A stretch of 64,000 bases of DNA from NCBI GenBank assembly GCA_024449915.1, contig JAMZAV010004557.1:1-64000 (forward strand), read 5' to 3'. The notes beneath the pieces were generated by a model. It saw only the letters and a list, made by a program, of their open reading frames with translations. It was not told the origin of the DNA and did no database searches. This stretch comes from Sweltsa coloradensis (Eukaryota > Arthropoda > Insecta > Plecoptera > Chloroperlidae). The position numbers and the translations under genes are program-made. Positions 48,836 through 58,145 of the stretch are shown here, piece after piece (the first letter of the stretch is position 1; the number at the start of each line of letters is the position of its first letter).

Positions 48836-49095
48836 TGTGCACGAATGGCCATAACGTGTCTCTGGTAAGACTGTATAAATCATAGGCACCGTAGATGTTG
48901 CTGTTGCTAGTTATACATAATAAATAAACTTCTAAACACTTTAAAGAATATAAATAGAAATATTTATTAAGAGAGAAATTACTAGAGGCCATAGGCCTGC
49001 AAAAATTGGAAACAAAGTCAACAATGTAAATAAGAACAAAAATGATTTGTCAATAAAGTACACTGCCAGTTGGAAGCAATAACAAACAAATAAAT
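48836..49095 (-). repeat. BEL 5' LTR, main piece
   Basis: Matches the 3' LTR from TGTGCACG to ACAAATAAAT; the remaining AAGCAAGACTAAACA is at 53,580-53,594 beyond the Penelope-like insertion. Confidence 0.9.
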
Positions 49096-49339
49096 TAGTA
49101 TAAACAATAATTGGACTCATCATGTTCTTTTATTAAATTAATATATTAAATTAAGGTAAAGCAATATTCGGGTACTTTCAGTACCCTTCAAAAGGCAACA
49201 AACCAAACAAAACATAAAACTCCGTCTCCCAGCCAAGGTCGACACATCTAACAAACACGGCCATCTTAATCTCAATAAAAAATACATATTCAAATAAAAA
49301 TAAAATTATACCACAATCATGCCACAATAGTTCTATGGC

Positions 49340-49830
49340 TTGGGGACAAACTCTTTCCAAATCGCCGGGAAATCAATGCTGGGAGCACTGATAACATCAT
49401 CAGCCACAGACATCAAGGCAGCCTCCTTCAGCCTCCATCTATGCGAATTTGCTTCGTGTAGAATGATTGAAGCGTCATGCCAGTTCACATATGATGATGT
49501 TCATAGACGTGCTCCGCTAGTTTTGAGGAGTATACCTTGCTGTTGTGCAACGTTGTTTTTATGTTCCTTTAATCTGACTTCCAGGGGCCTCTTGGTTTCT
49601 CCAATGTAGATAGCACCACACTGACATGGAATTGAGTAAACTGCATTTTTCGACGATTGTGATACGTTCAAGGGCTTGGTTTTTGTTAATATACTTCTTA
49701 AATTTTCTGGAAGATTGAAAACTGTCGTATTCCAAAGGGAGAAAGTAAACGTCTGATTTTTTCTGACAAGTTAGGGTAGTAACCCAGCACAACTGTTTTT
49801 TTAATCTTTGGAGGATCTAGAACTGACTAA
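49340..49830 (-). pseudogene. Penelope GIY-YIG endonuclease region (3' copy)
   Basis: Minus-strand reading in mixed frames gives IYIGETKRPLEVRLKEHKNN-type sequence near 49,550-49,615 (the YIG and Arg of the nuclease) and DFPAIWKEFVPKP at the end (49,340-49,380). Upstream is NKNQALERITIVEKCSLLN. The nuclease would nick the target for priming. Frameshifts are frequent. Confidence 0.85.
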
Positions 49831-50179
49831 TGTCTGTAAAAACTTCCGTAGTCCTATCTGTAGTTGGAGTAATCATTTTTCGAACCAGATGACTTGGATA
49901 TCCATTATCACAGAAAGCATCATTCAAGTAGGCCGTTCTGGTTCAACAAAACAGGCGAAGAACATTTTAGACGTTGCTCTTACAGAAAGACATTTCATCA
50001 CACCCTTCTTTACATGGAACGGATGGTTTGAGTAGCTCTCACGTACTGATCAGTATGTGTAGGTTTTCTGTACACACACAGGGGTCAAACTAGTACCGGA
50101 ACTACCTTTAAAATTAGTAAGTCTATAGGAAAGGAAGCTTACCGTCTTTCTCTTCTTCAACTGTGAATGTTATGTTGTT

Positions 50180-51290
50180 GTGGAATGCATTCAAATCTGC
50201 ATGCAAAGCGATTAAATCGTCTGTGTCCCATGATGAATGCAGAGAATGTCGTCTACATATCTAATCCAAAGATCTATGTTGGTGGATTTTTACCTTAAGC
50301 ACCTCAGTTTCAAGATGGTCCAAAAAGAGATCCGCTAACAATGGTGACAAGCAGTTTCCCATTGCCAAGCCGTCCAGTTGGGCAAAGAACTTGTCTTCAA
50401 TTGGAAGTGGGCATAACGTCACACATGCAGTCAATAGTTCAAGGATCCCTTTCAACAGGTAATTTTGGTTCTGTCAGAAAGAGAAGCGTCCGAAAAAAGT
50501 TTCTGTTTAATCAGATCTAGAGTCTCCTTCACAGGCACCGAAGGGAACAAATTTACCACATCGAAACTGACCGTTTTAGTATGAGTGTTAAGGGGTACAT
50601 TTTTAAAGCACAACTGCTAATTCTTTTGAATTGCCAATTGAGGATTTAATTCTGTTCCCAAGAGGTTTTAGATGTCAACAAAAATGAAGATGGGTTTACT
50701 ACTGGTGATTCTTTTGAACTGACAATGGGTCTTGGGAGTAAATGTAACTTGTGTATCTTAGGAAGTCAGTAAATGTGAGATGATTTGGAGGGATGTGGAG
50801 TCAGATAGGTTCTCAGCTTCAGGTCGATGTACTTTTCTTGTTTTTTTATTTTCCGATAAAACCAAGGATTCGTAGGACGTAGTAGGGTCTTTCTTCAAAA
50901 ATTTTTATATTGTTCTAAAGTCAACATTTCTTCAATTTTTTCTGTGTAGACATCTTTGTCTAAAAGCACAGTGGCCTTTCCTTTGTCAGCAGGCAGAATT
51001 ATAATTGAAGAATCAGTCTTTAAATCTTTTAGTACTGCCAATTCCTTGACATTTGGGTTTAGGTTAACTATCGGTTTCCTCCTCAAAGCTTTCTTTATAT
51101 TCACCCTAAGTTCATCCTTTGAATCTTCGTCAACTAAATGCATGCACGACTAAACAACTGTTACCAAAATCTAACTTGTCGACACGCTTTGGAGTAACCG
51201 CAAACCCTAGGCCTCGTGAAAAAACAAGTTCTTAAATTGGATCTAACTTTCGGGAAGAATGGTTAATAAACAACTTTATCAATAAATTCA
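50180..51290 (-). pseudogene. Penelope-type reverse transcriptase
   Basis: From N to C: LVFSRGLGFAVTPK near 51,230; the 82-codon frame 50,895-51,143 with SIIILPADKGKATVLLDKDV; SFDVVNLFPSVPVKETL (motif A) near 50,540; QLDGLAMGNCLSPLLADLF (motif B) in the frame 50,261-50,455; WIRYVDDIL (motif C) near 50,240-50,262. All are characteristic of Penelope RTs. Catalytic residues are kept, but at least four frameshifts separate the blocks and part of the linker (50,580-50,880) is degraded. Confidence 0.88.
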
Positions 51291-51299
51291 GGTGTTGGA

Positions 51300-51887
51300 G
51301 TAACCTTTGTTGAACTTGTTCTGCAGTTTTCTTCTCGTGTAGTAGTCTACTAAACTTGTCAAGTTGAATGTTCTTGGTTCGCATAAACTCAGTATCGTAA
51401 AATCCGCTGGATAGACATGCAGACGTCCATAACCTAACATCACCTTGTGCTAATAAAATTGTATCTCTGAATCCATCATACGATGAAGATGAAATATTTT
51501 TGTCCCCAAAAGGCTATCTGATCTTGCATCAACAAAGAAGAAGCTTTCCTAAGAGTGGCGTGCCCTCTACCTGTGTGGACATAATGATTCTTGATTCTAA
51601 ATCCAAACGGAACGATAGAGAATTGTTTACACTTACACAGGGAATGTCAGATGATTTAGAGCTTTTTGCCAAAGTCACAGATAAACCCTTTCCCAAAACG
51701 TCTACAATGTTCCCTTAAAGATATCTGGCCTGTCACACTGCCTGGGTCTAGGCTATTTCCAGGCGGGAAAACTCGGTCTCAACCAATCTGGTACAAACCG
51801 TTCTACTTTTTTAATTGATGTCTCAGTCAACAGGTCCATGCTGTGAGGATTTTATAACTACTGAGATTCTTAGAACAGTTAGGTTTA
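51300..51887 (-). other. Penelope N-terminal and upstream region, decayed
   Basis: Minus-strand fragments such as ENCRTSSTKVTPTPEF occur among stops. The plus-strand 72-codon frame at 51,500 is a shadow. ATTCTTAGAACAGTTAGGTTTA near 51,870 recurs inverted at 53,528, tying this region to the element. Confidence 0.5.
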
Positions 51888-52134
51888 ATTAGTAAAAACA
51901 ATAATTGGACTCATCATGTTCTTTTATTAAATTAATATATTAAATTAAAGGTAAAGCAATATTTGGGGTACTTTCAGAACCCTTCAAAAGGCAACAAACC
52001 AAACAAAACATAAAACTCCGTCTCCCAGCCAAGGTCGACACATCTAACAAACACGGCCCCATCTTGATCTCAAAAAAATACATATTCAAATAAAAAAAAA
52101 AAATTTTAAAACCACAATCATGTCCACAATAGTT

Positions 52135-52680
52135 CTATGGCTTGGGGACAAACTCTTTCCAAATCGCCGGGAAATCAAGGGCTGGGAGCACTGATAACAT
52201 CACAGCCACAGTCATCAAGGCAGCCTCCTTCAGCCTCCGTCTATGTGAATTTGCTTCGTGTAAAATGATTGAAGCGTCATGCCAGTTCACATAATGGTGA
52301 TATTCATAGACGTGCTCCGCTAGTTTTGAGGAGTATACCTTGTGTTGTGCAACGTTGTTTTTATGTTCCTTTAACCTGACTTCCAGAGGCCTCTTGGTTT
52401 CTCCCAATGTAGATAGCACCACACTGACAGGGAAATTGAGTAAACTGCTTTTTTCGACGATTGTGATACGTTCAAGGGCTTGGTTTTTGTTAATATACTT
52501 CTTAAATTTCTGGAAGATTGAAAAACTTTTTCGTATTCCAAATGGAGAAAGTAAACGTCTTTTTTTTCTGACAAGTTAGGGTATAATCCAGCACAACTGT
52601 TTTTTTTTAATTTTTGGAGGATCTAGAACTTGACTAATGTCTGTCAAACTTCCGTATCCTATCTGTAGTTGGAGTAATCA
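52135..52680 (-). pseudogene. Penelope GIY-YIG region (5' direct copy)
   Basis: 95-codon frame 52,135-52,422 with LGETKRPLEVRLKEHKNNVA, HEYHH-like and ALDFPAIWKEFVPKP; upstream frame has EKKDVYFLHLEYEKVFQSS. It is the duplicated 3' part that forms the leading pseudo-LTR. Confidence 0.85.
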
Positions 52681-52689
52681 TTTTCTTTG

Positions 52690-53515
52690 TAATGGATATC
52701 CAAGTCATCTGGTTCGAAAATGATTACTCCAACTACAGATAGGACTACGGAAGTTTTGACAGACATTATCAAGTTCTAGATCCTCCAAAGATTAAAAAAA
52801 CAGTTGTGCTGGATTACTACCCTAACTTGTCAGAAAAAAAATCAGACGTTACTTTTTCTCCATTTGGAATACGAACATTTTTTTCAATCTTCCAGAACTT
52901 TAAGAAGTATATTAACAAAAACCAAGCCCTTGAACGTATCACAATCGTCGAAAAATGCAGTTTACTAAATTCCATGTCAGTGGGGTTTGCTATCTACATT
53001 GGAGAAACCAAGAGGCCTCTGGAAGTCAGGTTAAAGGAACATAAAAAACGTTGCACAACACAAGGTATACTCCTCAAAACTAGCGGAGCACGTCTTGAAT
53101 ATCACCATTATTTTGAACTGGCATGACGCTTCAATCATTCTACACGAAGCAAATTCGCATAGACGGAGGCTGAAGAGGCTGCCTTGATGTCTGTGGCTGC
53201 TGATGTTTTTCAGTGCTCCCAGCATTGATTTCCCGGCGATTTGGAAAAAGTTGTCCCCCAAACCATAGAACTATTGTGGGGATGATTGTGGTATAATTTT
53301 TATTTTTTTATTTGAATATATTTTTTATTGAGATCCAAAATGGCCGTGTTTTTTTAGATGTGTCGACCTTGGGGTGGAGACGGAGTTTTATGTTTTGTTT
53401 GGTTTGTTTTCCTTTTGAAGGGTACTGAAAATAGGTACCCGAAATATTGCTTACCTTTAATTTAATATATTAATTAATAAAAGAACATGATGAGTCCAAT
53501 TATTGTTTATACTAA
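52690..53515 (+). pseudogene. Penelope GIY-YIG region (inverted copy)
   Basis: Plus frame 52,806-53,126: SVGFAIYIGETKRPLEVRL (the GIY-like and YIG parts together) and NQALERITIVEKCSL. It is the reverse complement of the neighbouring direct copy, with the boundary near 52,685, so the two form a ~820-bp-arm inverted repeat. Confidence 0.88.
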
Positions 53516-53573
53516 TTAAAACCCAACTGTTCTAAGAATCTCAGTAGTTTATAAAAAAAAAAAAAAAAAAAAA

Positions 53574-53594
53574 ATAAAAAAGCAAGACTAAACA
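53574..53594 (-). repeat. BEL 5' LTR, outer piece
   Basis: AAGCAAGACTAAACA restores the end of the LTR seen at 43,345-43,359, directly followed by the GTCTT duplication. Confidence 0.85.
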
Positions 53595-53599
53595 GTCTT

Positions 53600-54238
53600 G
53601 TTGTTTAGCTCCTTACCCGTTTGGCTTAAAAATAATACATGCACACAACGCATAAAAATGTTTGACTCGACTGTACGATCCACCTACGTAATGATTGCTC
53701 ATCTCTTCTGTGTTTACAGATCTTTACTACCAGTGCAATAAGCATACAAATTAGTTGACGCGTGTTAAATCGAGCCCCTCCACTAAAAATATGTGTGGTA
53801 TATCGTTTCTTTACCGCATCTTCCAATTCGTGTTATTAAGCTTTATCTGCTCCAACATACTTACATCAAAATGATCGTATGCTCAACTCTACTCGAGTTT
53901 TTGTAATTAATTACAAATACAAAAATGAATTGATGTAAGGGTGCAAGAACTATACTGAAGGTTAATTTCAGTTCAGTCCTGTTAGATATTTCGAACAGGA
54001 CAGTTAGTTCAGTATTTTATAACTCGCTGCCAGATTATTGTGTTAATTCAGTAATTTTGTGGAAGTTCTATTGTAGTCTACGAATGGTTGTGCCTATTTT
54101 CTTATAAAGTAAATCATGAAAAATCGTACAAAATAACCTTGAAATGGGTGAGTACTGACTGCAATGTATTTTTATATACGACTAATAAATTGTACATTTA
54201 ACACACAAAACTCACACAACCGCACATTTATTAAATAG
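53600..54238. other. AT-rich spacer inside the 0.82-kb-TIR element
   Basis: No coding signal recognised. GTTCAGT/GTTCTAT short repeats only. Confidence 0.4.
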
Positions 54239-55288
54239 GTGACAAGGACGATTTTGCAATCTCTTCGGCGAAAGAATATATTAAATCAACATTGCACAGA
54301 ACTACCGTGTGTGTTATTTGTGATGGCAAGGAAGGCCCATAAGTTCCACAGAATGTAAAACAATTTTGACTAAGAAAGTCTTTGTTACACTTATAAAATC
54401 GTTTGGAAATAGTCAGGACGATGTGGTATACCGAAAAAGTACAGTTGACAGTTTCCTATACAAATTTCACCAAAAATGTAGAACTGTTTATACAGACTCA
54501 CGCAAACGTGAAAGAGCAAAAAAACGTTTATCTGAAGAAGGCACTACGTTCAATGTACCAACTGAGTCTAATTAAATTTGTTTGGAATATCAACTCTTTC
54601 ATTTGTGGCGAGGTAGAAGATAAATTTAAATTAGGGCGTTTATTTTCACTTGTCGACATGAATCCTGTTCGAATCAGAGATTCTGATTTGCAAGCCGCGT
54701 GATCAAAATATAAGCAAACGAATTTCATTTGAAAGCGATCTCTTCGCTGTAAACGCGAGGTATCATCGAGACTGTTATCAAAAATACACAAGCACAGGAA
54801 ACATGGAATCCGCAAAAAAAAATCAAACCATTTAACAAAACATGACCAAGCCGCAGACATTATTTGGGATTCTTGCAAAGACTCGATTGAAAACGGAAAA
54901 TAATACAGCTCCCTAAAGTTTTTGAAATGAACGTTTAATTTTTAAATGAAGCTGTAGTTGACACTGAGATATCAAATGCATGCCGTCCTTTTGCCATTAA
55001 AATAAAAATTTCAGAAAAGTATTCGAACAGCTTGTTGTGTATCATTCTCAGCCAGGACCTTTATCCGGAATCAATGAGGGACCTTGGTCCTTGTGTATTG
55101 TGTAATGGAAAAGTTGAAAGGTTTTTTCTGCACTTGTAGAACAAAGTTCTTGTGCACTGATGCTGATAAATGCCCCTGCTATCAAAATGGACTGGATTGT
55201 ACAGATATTTGCCGATGTAATCGAGACTGTTACAACGTTTTTAATTTTCAAGACAAATCTTATATCACTAATGATGACCAAATCTAAG
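54239..55288 (+). pseudogene. Degraded gene for a zinc-domain protein with a C-terminal CXC (Tesmin/TSO1-like) domain
   Basis: Pieces in several frames run left to right: VCVICDGKEGP near 54,310; a basic 69-codon segment (54,366-54,575); INSFICGEVEDK near 54,590; DLFAVNARYHRDCYQKYTS near 54,740; and the 67-codon frame 55,084-55,287 with FCTCRTKFLCTDADKCPC and CTDICRCNRDCYN. The last is a Cys-rich cluster of CXC type; CxxC with RYHxxCY suggests an N-terminal zinc finger. Similar multi-copy proteins of unknown role occur in invertebrate genomes (recollection). A large middle part is missing. It could be the element's own protein or captured cargo. Confidence 0.6.
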
Positions 55289-55459
55289 GTAAAGCGGTCA
55301 TGAAATGGATTCTACGAAATCATCCAAATATAAGTTAATGATCATAACTTATTCTTTTTTTTTCCTATGTCTATTACATTCGGGCAGTGTTACTACGGCG
55401 TTAACCTAAACTGACGTGATTTCGCGAGTGTTCGTACGACTTTGCACTAAAGAAACCAT

Positions 55460-56286
55460 AAATCATTGAACTTGCCCATTATAAGCCTTTTTAGTCTTTA
55501 TAGGGCTATTATTAATTTAATTAATAGTTGAGAGAGTGTATAAATTTGTATGTAGTCATGTGATGCTGATTTTCTATGTAAAGAACGAGTACAGCGCATA
55601 TTTTGTGATTTATTTTGAAGGGTTCTATTTTATTTTGAACAGGTTCTATGATATTCTAACTAATGTCTAATGTAAAGGGGTTGTATTTGTGGAGTTTTAA
55701 AACACATGCTACTAGTTGGCGTGGTATATAATGTTTCAAAATCAAATTTAGCTTTGTTTATATGTTGGCGGGAAAAGTGGACAATAAAGCATAAATGCGG
55801 CTTCGAGCGTACAATCAATGTTTTTAAATGTACGTTTTTCAATGCTTTAATTTTTTTATCGAATCAGGCACATAGATGACTCTATTGCTGGATAAGTTTT
55901 AGATAATTCTACATATTTCGTCTGAAGAATGAGATTGAAATATTGCGAAACGGTTTAAAAATGCATTTCGGGGTCTATTTATGTGTAAAACAGACTATTC
56001 AAAATTAAAATTGTTGGTCTTTGCCTTTTATTACGTTTACGGATATTAAAAAGTAGTGTTAAAAACAAGGTGTGTGCAGTTTTGTCCAGGCGATCAGCTT
56101 CCAGCTATGCCTTAATGATGTTACAAAACTTCCCCTTTTTTTGAAAAGTTACCCGTTTGCCATTTTTAAAAACCCTTTTCCGCTAAAGTGATTTCGGGTA
56201 ATTTTACACAGTAGTTTAATGAGGATGTTGAGAACACTTGGTTAAATTTTCAGCTTGTTATACGGTTTGTGCACCTAACTTCTTTA
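55460..56286 (-). repeat. Right ~820-bp inverted repeat
   Basis: Reverse complement of 41,020-41,842; ends GGTTTGTGCACCTAA. Small indels throughout show that the arms have diverged for some time. Confidence 0.85.
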
Positions 56287-56627
56287 TTTGAAGAGCTAGA
56301 GCAAATTCGTTACAGGCCTATTATCCTATTGTAATTATTTTTTCACAGAACCTTAATTTCATGAATTAATATATTCGTGTTAAATTTGAGCGCAATCGAA
56401 TATTTATTTCTTATGAAAATTGCAATTTTACGATTTTTTTCTTTTGCTAAAAATTTACGATTAATTAAAAATTAAGTTTTTTTTAATTTAATTTAAATTT
56501 TAAATTAAAAAAATCTTCGACTAAGTAATGATTTTTTCACAGAACACAGAAAATCCGCGTAACACATGGCAGCTCAAAGCACCAATTACGCTCATCCACA
56601 AAGCGGCGGGACTTAGCGTTTTCCTAG

Positions 56628-57165
56628 TGGTTTTTATGAGGTACATCTGAGTGTGGCCCAAGTTTCAAAGTTCTAAGATGAACCGTTTTCTCAGTATAGC
56701 GTATTATTCATAAGAGTACGGAATTACTTACTTTTGATAATTTTGATTTTCTCCGGTACCCGTTACCCAATTTTGCTTTCCATATTCAAAAGTGATAAAG
56801 AATGAGAGATATCAAAATGAATTCCACGTTTGAAACATCTCAGTTGTAGCGTTTTCTTTGAATGATTCATTTCTTAAAGTTCAGATATGTTTTTTGTCAT
56901 TTTTTGGCCCATGGTTATCCCCAAATTTAGCCCCTTGTGTTTTGGACGCAAGATATTTATAATGGTTAATAGCATGTTTAATTTCAAGTTTGTACAAATA
57001 ACCACGCCTTGGTAATTACGCGTTTTGATTATCATCCAAATTTTGATTTTCTCCGGTCCCTTTTACCCGATTTTGGGTTTGAAAGCAAACGTCACTGCGT
57101 CTGAGGTAGATCTAAGTGTGGTCCAAGTTTAATAGTTCTAAGATTTACCGTTTTCTCTGTAAGCT
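56628..57165 (+). repeat. 'X' repeat, right side: interrupted copy plus one intact unit
   Basis: Resumes after the Helitron-like end with GAGGTACATCTGAGTGTGG and AAGTTCTAAGATGAACCG; the same block recurs at 57,103, about 464 bp on. In between lies an intact unit (56,884-57,065) matching 40,365-40,540 and showing the unoccupied site CCCGATTTTGGG. Confidence 0.75.
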
Positions 57166-57187
57166 AAATTAATCTCCGCGGTGAACT

Positions 57188-57226
57188 AGCTAGCCAGCCA
57201 GCCAGCCACCCAGCCACCAGCCAGAC
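57188..57226 (+). repeat. Short (CCAG)n microsatellite
   Basis: TAGCCAGCCAGCCAGCCACC and following imperfect CCAG units. Confidence 0.85.
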
Positions 57227-57479
57227 GAAAGGAATTTGACGATGTTGAGAGCCTTTTTTAACACAGAACGAGTTGTCGGATCGGGTTGTTTTTTTTTTTT
57301 TTGGGTATGTTATGGACCACATACCAGGTCATATACCGAGTTTCAAGATTGTAACTCTTTCGGGGCGGCGTGTGCAGATAGCTGAAAACCCCCCAACTCT
57401 CGTAGCTGTATATAGGGCTGGAGTTCGTGTCGCCTAAGCAGTCGCATGCGCTTGTCTGCCGGGCGACGACCGTCGCCCT

Positions 57480-57870
57480 AGATTCTATTAAGTAATAGCA
57501 TACATAGTTTTTTCACCTACCTTGCAGGTCCTGGTAGGCTTCAGAGGGCGTCGGGGGCGTCGCGACGCCCTAAAACGGTTTTTTAAAAGAGGGATGAATT
57601 TTTATCTCGTGAACCTTTCGGGGATAGAGTATTGCGGTAAACTGTATTCTATTAAGTAATAGTATACAAGGGTGTTAACACCAAATTTTGCAGGTCCTGG
57701 TACGCTTGAGAGGGCGTCGGGAGCGTCGCGACGCCCTATAACTTTTTTTTAAGAGGGATGATTTTTTTATCTCATGTGCCTTTCGTGATAGAGTATTGCG
57801 GTAGACTGTAAATCTATTAAGTAATATTTTAAACGTCTTTTATCATTTTCCTTGCTGGTCTTGGTGTGCT
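57480..57870 (+). repeat. ~160-bp tandem array 3
   Basis: Two and a half monomers in the same orientation as arrays 1 and 2, with GGGCGTCGCGACGCCC intact near 57,553 and 57,722. Confidence 0.9.
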
Positions 57871-58145
57871 GCAAAGGGCGTTGAGAGCGTCGTTACACTT
57901 TGCACAGGTTGTCCACAATCACGATTGCGCAAGACACGAAATATTCTCTAGACCACTCACTTTTTTTATTTGGAAGGTTTTATAGAGTATTATTATACAA
58001 GTAACTAATGTACCTAAGTACTATAGGCTAATACCTACTTAGAGAAGATATCATAAAATTTAATATTATTCTTTACAATGATGCCAAATAAATATATTTT
58101 GTTATTTAAAACTGATAAAAAGTTATTATTGAGTACTTGTCCATG
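57871..58145. other. Spacer between opposed arrays
   Basis: AT-rich, no gene. Arrays on either side point toward each other. Confidence 0.5.

Larger units (their letters stand above)
49096..53573 (-). mobile_element. Penelope-like element inserted in the BEL 5' LTR
   Basis: Minus-strand RT with a Tyr-Val-Asp-Asp motif is followed by a GIY-YIG endonuclease region, the Penelope arrangement. The 3' part (about 49,096-49,830) recurs in direct orientation upstream (51,888-52,680) and then inverted (52,690-53,515), matching the pseudo-LTRs and 5' inverted pieces typical of the group. AAACAATAATTGGACTCATC marks the end in all three. It splits the BEL LTR and so inserted later. Confidence 0.9.
43080..53594 (-). 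mobile_element. BEL/Pao LTR retrotransposon, nearly full length, interrupted by a Penelope-like element
   Basis: Two LTRs in the same orientation bound gag and pol on the minus strand. GTCTT stands immediately outside both (43,075-43,079 and 53,595-53,599), the 5-bp duplication expected of BEL integrase. Without the Penelope insertion it is about 6.0 kb, a normal size. Over the 258 comparable bases the LTRs differ by one 2-base indel, so insertion was recent, yet gag-pol carries about six frameshifts. A primer-binding-type TGG follows the 5' LTR a few bases in (minus strand, near 48,829). Confidence 0.93.
41020..56286. mobile_element. Element with ~820-bp terminal inverted repeats
   Basis: Left repeat 41,020-41,842 begins TTAGGTGCACAAACCGTATA; right repeat 55,460-56,286 is its reverse complement throughout, including GCATTTCGGGGTCTATTT-type and TTCCCGCCA blocks. 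The interior, without BEL and Penelope insertions, is about 3.1 kb between the repeats: a tRNA-derived SINE and a degraded CXC-domain gene. Superfamily not recognised; a target duplication was not resolved. Confidence 0.7.
40541..56627 (+). mobile_element. 16.1-kb block bounded by Helitron-like termini
   Basis: Plus strand begins TTGGATGAGCGTAGCGAGCG and ends GGACTTAGCGTTTTCCTAG followed by T. The 5' TGGATGAGCGTA is perfectly complementary to TACGCTCATCCA at 56,587-56,598, just inside the 3' end. Outer parts (40,541-41,019; 56,287-56,627) share a ~185-bp subunit with TTTTTTCACAGAACCTTAAT. The flanks are the two sides of an X repeat, supporting one insertion event. No Rep/helicase frame is visible: the interior is other elements. 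It could be a gutted autonomous element or a non-autonomous one enlarged by nested insertions. Confidence 0.65.

Noticed and set aside
55084..55287. Host CXC-domain regulator gene
   Set aside because: It lies between long inverted repeats with broken upstream pieces and no middle part; better read as a remnant carried by the element.
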